This document shows, piece after piece, positions 14,411-25,800 of a stretch of DNA of 64,000 bases (position 1 is the stretch's first letter; each line of letters begins with the position of its first letter). The notes beneath the pieces were generated by a model. That model was not told the origin of the DNA. It made no database searches and worked only from the letters and a program-made list of their open reading frames with translations. Origin of the DNA: Acanthaster planci. Its lineage: Eukaryota > Echinodermata > Asteroidea > Valvatida > Acanthasteridae. The position numbers were made by a program, and so were the translations under genes. Location: the NCBI RefSeq assembly GCF_001949145.1, contig NW_019091368.1, forward strand, positions 1,320,138 to 1,384,137. Direction: 5' to 3'.

Positions 14411-14489
14411 CTACCCCCAGAACTGTGGGGTCCGACGTCCACTCCTCGTGGGAGAGGAGCAGACATCGGACCCCACAGTTCGGGGGTAG
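14411..14489. repeat. strong hairpin (inverted repeat, about 28-bp arms)
   Basis: The left arm 14411-14439 (CTACCCCCAGAACTG then GGGGTCCGACGTC) pairs with the right arm 14462-14489, which reads GACATCGGACCCC then ACAGTTCGGGGGTAG. Only a few mismatches separate the arms. The 22-base loop itself has CTCCT/AGGAG complementarity. It could be the core of a small foldback element; no protein is encoded. Function is unknown. Confidence 0.85.
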
Positions 14490-14864
14490 CGGGCCTACGT
14501 ATAGGCCTAGGCCCCTACACTAGGTCTCAGCTATGGAATTCTTTCCAACGGCCCCCTTTCTAAAGTCTATGCACGTTGTTATGGCACACGAAAATTAAGA
14601 TGGTCTGAAACGAAATTCTTTCCCTCGACATATGTGCATCGCAAGCCGCTAGTGATCGATTACGTTCTCTCGATGGAGTGAAATAATGTGAAATTATGCA
14701 TCGTGTCCGGAAACTAGGCAACTGGCTTACTGGAAAAGCTCGAAGACGCCCGACATGCCCGTGGCCACTGCATACATTTTTTTAATCAATGAATCACATC
14801 TCTTCAATTAATTTGGATGAAAAAGTTTTTGAACCACAGAAACATCAGTAATGTCATAACTTAC

Positions 14865-15110
14865 CAGGGCTTGTAATCAGTCATTGACAGCTGGATACTC
14901 GCAAATTGTTGAGCAAAACCGCCACGCCAAAAAAAAACGAAATTCCGTCAGATAAGTCACACAACCGTTTCGCTCAGTCCGTCGGCCGTCGACCGGAAGG
15001 AAACAATAGTACGATGACTGTGAAATCCCACTGATCCCTAGGACACCGTTGTCAACTGCGAATAAACAACACCTTCGTAGAGTTAAAGCAAGAGGACCAC
15101 TAGGAGCGTA
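14865..15110 (-). other. candidate non-coding leader exon, minus strand
   Basis: On the minus strand, sequence running down from about 15.1 kb ends at a near-consensus splice donor, CCCTG|GTAAGTTAT, with the exon edge at 14865. It has few ACATGT words and local CpG-containing sequence, and lies just downstream of E-box and CCAAT motifs. I infer a 5' untranslated first exon of a gene running leftwards. The transcription start cannot be fixed from sequence, so the upper limit is approximate. Confidence 0.3.
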
Positions 15111-15145
15111 GGAATAAAATTAAATTCCGCAAATTCTTCGTTTGT

Positions 15146-15161
15146 CACGTGATTTCATTGG
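15146..15161 (-). promoter_or_regulatory. candidate promoter elements: CACGTG E-box and CCAAT box
   Basis: 15146-15151 is the palindromic E-box CACGTG within TCACGTGA. 15157-15161 reads ATTGG, a CCAAT box on the minus strand. Only 5 bp separate them, and they sit just upstream of the candidate minus-strand leader exon. Such pairs are common in proximal promoters, but short motifs occur by chance, so this is an inference. Confidence 0.3.
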
Positions 15162-15549
15162 CCAAAAATAGCTGGTCCCTTTTTTCCCGTTGACAATATA
15201 AACGTGGAAGGGCTACCAGTCCTTGTTTCCAGAATTTGACGTCGAAAATGTGTGATATAGAGGGCGCTAAATGTTGCAAACGCACGACGATAATATTTTT
15301 CACGTGAAGATGATGCCTTGACTTTTATACGATAGCATGGCACCCCAAATAATCACGGCCTCATCCCTGGTGATATCGTTCATTATCTCATTTACCATAA
15401 CATTATTGCCAATTAGTTTATGAATTAATCTGGTTAAGCGAATTTGCGGTTTCAGGAGGCACACACCTTTTGATTACAGTTTAAACATTTATGTCTATGT
15501 TTGAACAAACATACACGGACTGTTTTTTTGTTCTTGTTTTCGTTTAATT

Positions 15550-16577
15550 TTCATTCTGCACCGGACATTCACATACTTACGGATGCAGTGAGTTGTTATA
15601 GTCAGTTTTGCGAGGACATCTTAATTCCAACCCAAACGGTCAAAATATCCCCTTACAACAAACCGCTCATCAAAAAGGTTGTAATATACAAGAAGACGGG
15701 ACTATTCGGAACTAGGGGAATAAAACCGAGATGAAGGAAATACAGAGAGAACTAAAACGTGTCATTCGAAACGAAAAGAAAGTCTACAAAGAAAAGGCTG
15801 AAGAACACTTTCTGAGCAAAGTCTTGAATGGTTTGCGTACGATAAGTTGCTACTCAAAGCCAAACATAATATAAATTACCAACTATCACCGAGGACTATA
15901 TACCAGTGAGCTTAATGTATCTTGGACAAGTTTTAACTGTCACGAATTTACAAACAAGCTTAATGATTTTCGGAGTGCATTTCACATAGGCATAATTCCG
16001 ACTTTTTAAAAAACTGTTACAGAAAGTGAGGTTTATCGGCAGTTTATCGGATTGAAACATGCTCGGCAACAATCGTATATTGTTACATCTATTTCCAATC
16101 TCTGCTTTGCCACCCAATCAATTCCAAACATTTGGAAATGGTCATGCATTATTCCAGTTTCTAAGAGGTCAGCGGTCACGTGCAAGAATGGTCTTAGACC
16201 AACATGCGTTACATCGGTGGTAATGAAGATATGTGAGCGTTGCGTTTCGTTTTGATATATTTGAAACAACTAATTGTTGATTTTTGTTGACCCAGTGCAA
16301 TTTGAATTGTACTGCGTGAGTGTTGCAGCACGGAGGACGCATATTTGTTTTTCTGTACTCTCAGTTAGAATGTGCCAAGTTTGGAAGCTCACTGCGCATA
16401 ATGTATTTGACACTTCATCTGCTTTAATAACATTGCAACCTAATATTTTGGCAAGGAAACTTCTTGATTTGTCAACTATTCCTCACACTGTTGTTAAATC
16501 CATTTTGCAATAGCTCACTTCACGATTTCTTCGTCTCAGTGATTCAATCCATTTGGATGTTTTCGTTTCTACAATTA
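15550..16577 (+). mobile_element. decayed non-LTR retrotransposon (CR1/Rex-like LINE), 5' part
   Basis: This is a plus-strand relic of a LINE pol gene, readable in pieces across frameshifts and stops. At about 15,580-15,730 comes the endonuclease-RT spacer (FCEDILIPTQTVKISPYNKP). At 15,731-15,870 there is a basic helix region starting MKEIQRELKRVIRNEKKVYK. At about 16,052-16,255 RT sequence appears with IPNIWKWSCIIPVSKR followed by LRPTCVTSVVMKICER, typical of RT motifs 1-2. At about 16,274-16,510 lies DPVQFELYC and then DTSSALITLQPNILARKLLD, matching the DFSSAFNTIQP-type motif A. Several in-frame stops make it a pseudogene. It is cut at 16,577 by a TA-flanked insertion and resumes at 17,627. 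Confidence 0.85.
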
Positions 16578-16749
16578 CAATCCTGGACAAAATAGTTGGA
16601 ACACCTTGCTGGAAGGGCAGTGAAAAGATCCCCCTCTCCCCCATTCAATGTTGCGTTCATTTATTGGACCAAGATTCGGCCCAACTCACCCAACGAGAAA
16701 CAACATTGACAGGGAGCGAGGGGAGGCATGTTCCAACGAGATTTGTCTC
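16578..16749 (+). mobile_element. MITE unit, copy 1
   Basis: It starts CAATCCTGGACAAAATAG then TTGGAACACC, and about 70 bp in reads CCCCCTCTCCCCCATT. It then carries an internal inverted pair CAATGTTG...CAACATTG and finishes with a degraded complementary end (GTTCCAACGAGATTTGTCTC). It closely matches copy 2. The outer left end is flanked by TA. The near-complementary halves make the whole unit a foldback structure, typical of non-autonomous mariner-like MITEs. Confidence 0.7.
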
Positions 16750-17626
16750 TAAGAAGTCCGCCTAATCCCAATCCGCCTCTAGGTAGCGCGAACATCCCGC
16801 TCTTAAAAAATGCTGCACGCGTGCGATAAGAACCGCAACGGTACACCACCTCAACTGAACTTTAAAAAGGAGAGTCACTCACATCCTTTTTCGCTTTTCC
16901 CTTTTTTCATGGTTCACCGTTGCAATGTTTCATCTGAAACCCAATCAGAAAGTGAAAAGAGATCAGACAGAATTATGTACTCCTTATGTAACCATATAGC
17001 CCTTCAGAGCGAATAAAAAACTCCATTTGAGAGAAATCGGGTGCGCCGTTCACGATTCGCCCAACTTATCTCATTTTCAATGGCCAACTTAACTCTTGTT
17101 GCTGATACCTGCAAGCAGCAATCCCATCCTCGCAAATTTACTATGAACCCTTCCACTGAAACAAATCTTGTACCGATGGGTGATCATAACCCATAGCTGT
17201 TGTATCACTAAATATTAAATAACTATGTACATGTATTTACATGCACGTAATTTTTTTTTGGGGGGGGGGGTTATTATGCTCTTGACAGGGCACACTACAA
17301 CACCTTGCCTATAATAGTCATTATTTATTCCATATACTGCTTACAGCATCACACGGTAGCGCCCAAAACAGCAATGCAGCAAACCCCCCGCCCGATCCCG
17401 GGTAACACAGACCCACACTCATGACATCCACTTCCCACTCAGAAACTCGGACAATCCTGGACAAAATCTTGACAAGACCTCGTGGGAAGCCCGGTGAAAA
17501 GACCCCCTCTCCCCCATTTAATGTTGCGGTCATTTATTGGACCAAGATTAAGCCCAGCTTACCCATTGAGAAACATTGACAGGGGGCGAGGGGGAGGCAT
17601 GTTCCAATGACATTTGTCCAGGATTG
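16578..17626. mobile_element. composite TA-flanked DNA transposon/MITE inserted in the LINE
   Basis: The segment begins CAATCCTGGACAAAAT and ends with the reverse complement ATTTGTCCAGGATTG. TA dinucleotides flank both outer ends (16576-16577 and 17627-17628), as for Tc1/mariner-type target duplications. LINE RT sequence stops just before it and resumes just after, so it inserted into the LINE. It carries one MITE-like unit at each end (16,578-16,749 and 17,451-17,626) in direct orientation, with about 0.7 kb of unrelated filler between, including a T9/G10 homopolymer run near 17,250. No transposase is recognisable. Confidence 0.7.
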
Positions 17627-17627
17627 T
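17451..17627 (+). mobile_element. MITE unit, copy 2
   Basis: This is a second copy of the same element, in the same orientation. Its ends are perfect inverted repeats: ACAATCCTGGACAAAAT at the left and ATTTGTCCAGGATTGT at the right. The body shares the CCCCCTCTCCCCCATT block, a TTTATTGGACCAAGATT block and a GAAACATTGACAGGG block with copy 1. The right end is followed by TA and then directly by LINE RT sequence. Confidence 0.75.
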
Positions 17628-18180
17628 AGTGCCTCCAAAAGTACCGTCTTAGCTCCGTTTTTGAGGAACAGACGCAGCTGATTTACAGTCCACTGACGAC
17701 AGTTGTCCCTTTGTGAAATGTGCAGGTGATACAACTCTCGTTGGTTTTATATAGATTGAGTCTACCAACCTGGATCAAAGAAACCGGCTTGTACCATTCT
17801 GTTCACTAAATTTTCAAGAATTGAATTTATCAAAGACGAAAGAAATGTTTCGTAAGGCGGTACCGGATCCTGTATTTATTGATGTATATGAAACAGAATG
17901 TGTTGTTGAAAAATAAGTGTCTTGGGAGTTGTGTTTGATGACAGGTTAGACTGCAGTAACCACGTGAACCAGAGAGCGAAACAACTGAACTCGACAGTGT
18001 ACTGCCTGAGGAAACTGACTTCGATGTGAGACAGGAAATCAAGCTGACATTTTGCAATGCGGTTATTTGTAGTGTGTGGACCTGCAGACTGGGCTCCCAT
18101 AGGAAGGCGCACACGAAAAATGTCACAGGAAAATGAAATCAGTCAACAGGGACATAGGAATTCAAAAGGCTCATGCTAGG
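17627..18180 (+). mobile_element. decayed non-LTR retrotransposon, 3' part
   Basis: RT sequence resumes just after the inserted element. STVLAPFL corresponds to the PQGTVLSPFLF block. At about 17,710 the catalytic motif reads CAGDTTLVGF, where an active RT has ADD, so the first catalytic Asp is Gly. LNLSKTKEMF follows at about 17,820 and VLGVVFDDRLDCSNHVNQRA at about 17,925, ending in STVYCLRKLTSM and a stop. Several stops and frameshifts make it a dead copy. A 3' tail was not identified. Confidence 0.8.
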
Positions 18181-18483
18181 ACGACGAACCGATGTTAGAA
18201 CTAAAGAGCGAGCTTGTTCGCTTCAGATCTCTCTCATTTACGACTGGTTGTTTTTCTTAAGCTTTTGCTGGATTTTGTTATCACATTCACAAGGTACCAA
18301 ACACGTAAAAAGGAAATACTAACATATCAACACCGTACAAGGTTACCATGAATGTGGAATATACTTTATCTGTGAGCATTATAATAATACAAGAAATGCA
18401 GTAAAATAATGACAATGTTACAATTACAGCCCAGTACAAAATATTGAAAGTATATCATTTATAACAATGGTTAGTGTTAGCAT

Positions 18484-18489
18484 TTTATT
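18484..18489 (-). terminator. candidate distal polyadenylation signal AATAAA
   Basis: AATAAA on the minus strand lies about 4.2 kb downstream of the phosphatase stop, where the region poor in ACATGT words ends and before the LINE relic. This would give a long 3' UTR if used. Confidence 0.3.
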
Positions 18490-19446
18490 ATACATGTGAT
18501 ATATACTAGATGGCACACATACAGCTGTACACATTTTTTTTAAAGCCCAGTGTCTCAATTTAGTACACAAAAACCTAATCACATTAGGTTAAAACTGACA
18601 AGCGCGAGTACAATTCTTAACATAAATGACAATGGTGACGAGGGAGGAGGGTATCAACCAAATACTGTGAATTTAATTTCCTACTTCGACTTCCAACCAT
18701 CCCTCCCCTAAAATTCAACTCGACAATAATTCAACTTGACAGTAACATCTGATGTTTGTGGAAAAACTGAGATTCAAACACAAAAGTGGCTTGGTTAAGT
18801 GAACGAATAATTACACTTTTGTAAATCCAAGCTCTTTTAATCAACTAATCAGCTAAAAAGCATTTAGATCTCATTTTTGACCCAAAGTTTCTAGAACTAT
18901 GGGATTTGGAAACGGGTGTCTTCACCTGCTCAATTTTTCACCTATATGAATGTGCCTGATATTGTAAATATTTGAGCAGATCATACCTGAACTGTAAAAA
19001 GTTATCCTGTCTTTTTGTGAGAAATTTACATCCAGAGTTTCTCCTTCTCATAGAACACTTCCCGCCAGTATCTGTGCCAGCACCATTACAAGAAAACATT
19101 CAATTTATGAACGAGTAATACCTCAGTTGAAAACTTAATTTAGAAAGGCATATATACTTGTGACCTTTCTTTCTAAACTCGACCTCTGCACTAAAAACAG
19201 TATCTCAAGCCCTTTGCTCAAACTTTCTCTGAAGTTGGTCAAAATAAATTACACCGTAACATGAGCCGCAAATACAATGCAAAGGATGCAGCACAATTAA
19301 ATTTAACTTCACAGACTTCAACCAGTAAAATGTCGGACACATTCTGCTGGGAGGTTGTAAAGACTGAAAGTAATCCATGACGTTGCCACGTCTGAAACAT
19401 GCTTCTGGGGAAACGGCTATATCTAACTGTTAGCATCTCCCTGCAC

Positions 19447-19482
19447 AAGACCTAGCCCTAGACAACAGATTCCGATGCAGCC
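19447..19482 (+). repeat. dispersed repeat end, copy 1
   Basis: It reads AGACCTAGCCCTAGACAACAG then ATTCCGATGCAGCC. Closely similar words in the same orientation occur at 31,545-31,580 and 62,140-62,180. Weaker similarity extends upstream (ACGGCTA-type block). It is probably the end of an old interspersed element. Confidence 0.55.
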
Positions 19483-22400
19483 ATAACGCACCCAACTTGG
19501 ATCAGGGATTTAAGATGCTGACCCCAATTCGGAATGTAAAACAGATCTTTAATACTCTCCCTCTCTGAAGGCTGATGCCTGGGCTAAAAATGGAAGATAG
19601 ATACTCCACTTCCAGCCATCCAAAGATGTATGGAGTCCAATGTCATGGAGCTAAGGACAGAAATCTGCTACAGCCTAGACAAAATTTGCTTAGCCAAAGC
19701 AGGTTACCAAACAAAATAGATTATGCATATTGCCTGAGACTGGTCCCCAGCTTATTCTTGATTAGTAGGAAATTTGGCTGAGTAATACAAATATTTTTCC
19801 TTGGCTGATCTGTGGAATTAAGTTACAACCCAAATGCCAAACTGCTCCCCCCCATCTCTCAATCAACAATTTTCAGGGTTTAGAAAAATACTCTCATTGG
19901 GGAACTCCGCAATACTGCCTTCTGACTTTTAGTCTTCAAGAAAAGATTCGGAGCCGGAGCCTTCAGGGTCAGCTTTGGCGACTCAAGATTCATCAACAAC
20001 AGGCTAGGATCGTGAGAACTTGCCTGGAGGCTTACCAGAGCCACAGGACTATTCAACTCGGCCACTGGGCCGAATCAAACCTCCCTCTAAATCCAGCCCT
20101 TGACCTTTGCCCCTGTACACCCTCCAAAAGCACAACATCATCGACATGTTATCCAATGGCCTGACATCTGAAGAGCAAAGATTAAGGCAAATCTGCTACT
20201 TCAGCTTACAGTAAAAACAACTTGCTAACCATCCATACAAATATCCAATTACTTCTGTCCACTGCATACATATAGCTTACAGCCCAATGAATCAAGACAC
20301 ATGTGGTATATTACACTGACATACAAAACAGGAATGCATATACTTTACCCCAAAAAAAAGCCTCTCTACAGCGTCGAGCCAAACTCATCCTTTTAACCAT
20401 TCAAGTTGCACCCAAAGAATCCACTTTTTACATCAAGCCTAATTCCTGCAAATAATCTACCCTGTTATTAAAAGGTCAGTGTTTACCAACATTCAACACA
20501 AACACAGAATTTTTAGGTGGTGTGCTTTTCCAGCTTTGGGACTTTCATGCTTATTCACGGGTGGCATCCAGCTGGCTTATTCATTCAACATCTGTTGTTT
20601 TCCAGAGACGTTTCAAATGCCCCCTATTCAGCCTTCTCTTTATGGTCTGGGGTTGAATTTGTTGCCATCTCCTGTGATTGCGCATTGAACATGCATTCAG
20701 GAATGCTATCAAGTGACTTATGGTCTTCTGACGTTCTTCTCTCTGTCCAAATACTTCCAAACAACTGCTCCTTCAAACTTGGTCCATTTTTCACTTGTCC
20801 ACATAATAAAGATTGAAACTTTACAAATAAATACTCCTTGTAACATTCACACTGAAACAAAGTCTACACTAATGTAACATAAATGTTCATAAACTAGCCA
20901 TGCACTATCATGCAGAGTGATCAACATTTTGTTTACTGTAAATGTCAACATACCACGGTGGAAAACAACTCCTAGCGTAACATGAAAAGTCTAACATCAA
21001 TTAACCTTTTTTGAGGGAAATGGCGTGCACCAGATTCAGAAGAGAGCGGATGATGATGCAAGTGACTGAAAAACGCAGCCAAGATGCAGTGGAGACGAAT
21101 ATTTCTGTTAGATACCGTACACAGTACAGCTGTCGCACTGTATTTCAGAGAAGGAAATGCTGTTGTCGACAGATATCCTCTAAACTTAAACTGCCTCAGG
21201 GTAAAGGACTGGTGCATTTCAAATGTTTGGTTCTCATTTAAAAAATTTTTTTATAAATGTGCTCCTTCAGTCCAATTTAAAAATATAGTAGGATTGTACA
21301 AGTACACTTTTAAGCAACGATGCAAGAATAAATAGTAATCTTTGCAGTCTACTTCAAAATGATATTTGACAGTGTAAGGGCTTTTGAGGAAGACTAAAGT
21401 TGTTTTTACAGAAATGTGTCACACTTAATGCATCAAACAACAGTTGTTGCTTATCACTTTGGTGGAAAAAAAATGGGTAATAAGGCTTCTATTATGAATA
21501 CAAACATTTAACAATGTATGAAACAATCAATGGAATGTTTCCAAGTGCATCACAAAGTTGTGCATATATTTGAACTCCTAACAGCCAACTATTGCAGACT
21601 TGTGGGACAGATAACAGAAAAACACCCTCCCACAGATGGGAGATCTTTGGCATTGCAACAAGATCATGTGATCAGAATGTGCTCAGATCACATTGTAAAG
21701 TTCCCACAAAACATGCTTGAATCCTACAGAATCCAACACTGGGCAGTTTGGATCTCTCTGATCTGAAGAAAGAGATGGCCTCTGTTCCAGCAGGGAAACC
21801 ATTTGATTCCATAGGATGCTGTTTGTATCTGCCGGAATCTTGGATAGTAGGGAAACCACGGTGTAACATCAAGGCATACAGTTGCTGCACACATCAACAT
21901 GCGATCAATCTCGGATTGGGATGCACCAGGGACACATCTGGTGGAACTCATGAGAATGGGGCATTGCTAACACTGGAAACATTGGTTTGGCAGTTGATAG
22001 GCTACCGGCCAAAATGCCATGCCATGTCTACAGCTCGAGACTGGTTCCATGTTGATTTCTGCCTGGTGCAGGAATGCGTTAAGCAATCTTTCTCCAGTCG
22101 ACAGCTCTGTAGAATTCAGCCCAGGTTCCTTTGGTGCTCCCAACTGAAACTTCAGATGAAAGAAGCCATTTCAGAGTGTACAATCTGGCACGCCTACAGG
22201 ATTTCCAGCAGGATTACGATGTGTTTCCTGGTTTAACGAAGGTGTGTGTGAGACCGCATGTCTAATTTTTGAGACTTTCCCGAAAAATTAGCAGAGGTAG
22301 TGAGATCCCTGCATTGTAGAAAACTGCCACCTCAAAGTGTAGATGTGGGTGGGAGTGTGTGTGTGTGTGCAAGTCTTTAGGTGTGCACAGCAGGTGAAGT

Positions 22401-22577
22401 TGCACCTTTGCAGGGTGCACCTTCTGACACCTGTGAAGGTGCCCACTGTGTACCCGCTGCATGGCTCTCTGAAGGAGTCTTTCAACAGCTGACTGATGCA
22501 GGTGAAAGCTCAGGATAGTCCTACACAAGTGCCTCAGGTGCTCCTTGGATTTAGCCACTCAAGGTCTGGTCCTAGGT

Positions 22578-22583
22578 TTTATT
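22578..22583 (-). terminator. candidate proximal polyadenylation signal AATAAA
   Basis: TTTATT on the plus strand is AATAAA on the minus strand, about 160 nt downstream of the phosphatase stop codon. Usage cannot be judged from sequence; a second canonical signal lies at 18,484-18,489. Confidence 0.35.
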
Positions 22584-22739
22584 CTCCGTGGCAACAATGC
22601 AATCATCGTCCTCAATGCAGCAACATCCTGAAGGCACAGCTGATGACAGAATGAAACTGAAAACCCCAAAGATGTGTCAGAGGGGTCTCGTCAAAAAAAC
22701 ATAAAGTTCAGACAGGGTCCTATACACCTTAACTAGGTC

Positions 22740-22868
22740 CTATATGAGTCTTGTGTTCCTCAGGGACTGGACGAGTGCCCGATAGACAAAGATGTACTGG
22801 CCAACTGTCTGCACCATCAACATGCGTTGGTTCCTCAAACGCTCCAGCATCCTGGGAACATTGATCTC
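22740..22868 (-). CDS. PTPN21: PTPN21-like exon 15 (C-terminus and stop)
   Basis: Acceptor TCAG|GAG. It encodes [20 protein letters not shown], then [18 protein letters not shown] and TRLI before TAG at 22740-22742. The MxxVQT Q-loop is present, and the RLI C-terminus is the same as in vertebrate PTPN14/21, so the protein is full length at this end. Confidence 0.95.
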   Translation of the reverse strand, partial: EINVPRMLERLRNQRMLMVQTVGQYIFVYRALVQSLRNTRLI

Positions 22869-25800
22869 CTGAGAAAGAGACAAAACAATGAAATGCTCTT
22901 GTAAGTCTCACCAAAAAGCCCCTTGTTATACACGAAGTACCAGAAATGTCTTTTATTTACTCAGAGAAGGCAATCCAGTAAGAGGAAAGGTTAAATTTTC
23001 ATAACTGCAGCGTGTAAAAGTCATAGATTGAAAAAGGACGATTTCATTAAATATCAGAATTGCCTGACATCAATCAGCTTAAGTCAGATGCAACCTTCTC
23101 TAAGTATTCTAAGGACTTCCAGTAGACAGTTGTGCACTTTTAGGTCAAACCTGGTCACCTATGCTCTGTGCCACCTGCTACAGTGAACACATGCACCTAT
23201 GTAATATACTTTTCCTTGAGTCTAGGGGGCAAGCCAAACAGTGCAATCTACACATACAATCCTTCCACTATGTTCAGATCGTTCTCATGTCATTCTCTGA
23301 ACATATTATCTTGGATTCAGCCATTTACCTCGTTGTGCTCTAGGCTGTTCAACATGAGGTCAGTCAGGATCAGGACTCCACTCCTTCCAACACCTGCACT
23401 GCAGTGGACCAGCGGGGGAGATGGCTTGTCGCTGATGCTGTTGGCGTGACGGCAAACTGACTGGAACTCCTCCACAAAGGCTGCCGATACAAAAATGCAC
23501 ACACCACACAGAAATTACAAACAGGTAGTGCTGGCAGGGAGTTGCTAGTGGCGTACAAGTGCAGCAAGGTTGGCTGCTGAGGGCAATATTTGCATGTAAA
23601 GAGTCAGGATTTTGGCAGCAGATCCCATTAGCAAACCACAGGCTGATCAATGGTAGTAAACCTGACTCAAACAGCCATTACTTAACATACAGGCTGTTTT
23701 TAGTAACATGCATTTAGGGCAAACATATGAGAGACAACTTTCATGAGCACCGTAATTGGTTACAGTCTGTGCACGTTGTAACTTGTACACAACCTATCTG
23801 TCCCAGAGACACTGCACAGTGACTGTGATCTATTCCGCAAAGCGACCAATCTTTTGCAAGGACTATCCTAGTGATGAGTGGGGAACCCTTGAATAAATCT
23901 CAACCCCAAACTCTGTGTCAAATGCCCGCAAACAAGGGCCAGCACAACTCCACTAAGAGCATCAGGTGGTCTTTGAACCAGAGCTCTTCCAAGGAGGCGG
24001 GGTACACATGAGAACACATTACACCAACTTGACATAACAGTGGCACACTGCTTCTGTATCTACAGCAGAATTACATCCACGGGTGAACCACCTGGTGTTA
24101 CTTACCCAGATAGCCATGGACGTCATCGGGGCAGCCTTGGTTGGGCCAGTCGGTGTACTGGAGGTGCCAGACGGTCCGCTGCTCTCCCGAGGGAACATGA
24201 CGTACTGTCAAGCCACTGGTTATGTAACAGCCAGAGTCGTTGCTGAACTGACCAATGATACGGAACTGGAGGGGGAGAAAATGTCGGACTAAGGTGAGAC
24301 AATCTCAATGAGACAACGGCTTAATCACACGCCTTCCAGGGATTACACCTAACAGGGCTGAATCCTCCAATTTTTATAGTTTTCATACAACCTGGGGGGC
24401 TTGAGGAAAGTGAAGATTATTACGACTACATAAACATACCGGTCCAAATTCCACCGTGTTTTTGGAAGAGCTGCAGTCTGGCCAATACTTGAAACACTTT
24501 TCTTTACCTCCCTCCTAAAGAGGAAAAAAAGACAAGTAGAACGATCAGTCACAATACAATGAGAAAATCGGTCACCACACAGTGACTCTCTTTCAATCCA
24601 TGGCTGAACATATCGCTATCGTCTGCGACCTGTCTCCATAAAATGAGCTGAAGGTTGGAGTTTTCAAAAATTGAGATATTGGTATTTTGCAATTCAGCAG
24701 AAAGAGAGCTTTCCAATGGTACGTACATGTACATGGAACACTTAGGGTGAAAGTATGAGGTGACAATGTGACATTACTCTGGCAGCTTTGCATCTTTGTG
24801 TCCGTCATTGTTTCTACATTTCTGACTGGGCAAGAATAACGCTGTCATCCAAATTGCTGAGAAAACGGAAGTTTAAACCATCTGATCCAGCGAAATATTT
24901 GGAATGATAATAGGGGACGGGTTACTCTTTCCAAATATCTCAAAGCCCCCAAAATTGACCTCCGCTTCAATATGACTTTGAACCCTCAAAACAGGAAAGA
25001 GCGGGATGCGACTTTCCACTCATTTTGTCGAGACGGGTCACATTTGAGCTGAGCAGTTTGTGTGATAGAATTCCGATATGACATCAATACATCGAGAATA
25101 TACCACTACTGAATATAAATGTTTTGAAGTAAGGCTTAAAATAATTCTTTACACACTGACAACCGACCGGCAGCTGTATACAAAGGCCTCCTACTTCAGT
25201 GTTGTATTTCTGTGGACAGGTGTACTATGGAAGTCTCACCAATTACAGCTATCAAGGTCCTCGCACTGGACCTACCGACACACTTTGCCTGCAACCGAGG
25301 ACCCCATTGTTCCCCTTTTGTTCATACCCAAACTTTTTTTCGGAAGACCTCCCGCATGTTATGAACACAACCGTTAAACAGGAACCCTTGACTCTACTGT
25401 CTTCTATTGTTCAGGGTCCCCAACTGAACGCAGAGATAAACTCCCAGGATCACTTCGCACACACAATGTGTATGCTGCCCCATGAATGGCACGTCATTCC
25501 AGCAACTGTAAGGAACAACTCTGTCCGGTATCTGAAAAGCTTTGGTCCCAGCAGGTGTTTGCACCTGCGCTTATGGGAGCTATTGGAAAATGGCAGCATC
25601 CACTCTCACTGTGAAACATGCGTTACTGCTGGTCCAAAGGCAAGGCTTTCGGATGCTAACTTATTCTGAACAACAGCTGACGCACCGGAAGGTGTACAGC
25701 GTGCAGTGATTAAGGTCTGGAGCAAACAATTAGGTTAGGACTGAATTCCACGGCAAAGGCCTTGTCTGAATTACTTGGCTGGGGCTTGATATTATGCGCG

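Larger units (their letters stand above)
18465..22739 (-). other. probable 3' UTR / 3' flank of the PTPN21-like gene
   Basis: No coding exon is seen after the stop codon at 22,740. Canonical AATAAA signals on the minus strand lie at 22,578-22,583 (about 160 nt after the stop) and at 18,484-18,489 (about 4.2 kb after it). The whole stretch lacks the ACATGTACATGT words that crowd introns and intergenic DNA, which I take as a hint of a long transcribed 3' UTR; this is inference. It contains a (TG)n tract near 22,355 and a dispersed repeat copy at 19,447. Long open frames on either strand here have no recognisable similarity. Confidence 0.4.

Noticed and set aside
21748-22236. 162-codon plus-strand open frame
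   Set aside because: No recognisable similarity, Cys-rich chance-like composition, and it lies antisense in the probable phosphatase 3' UTR.
25199-25669. 156-codon plus-strand open frame
   Set aside because: It lies within phosphatase intron 11, overlaps a dispersed repeat, and has no recognisable domain.
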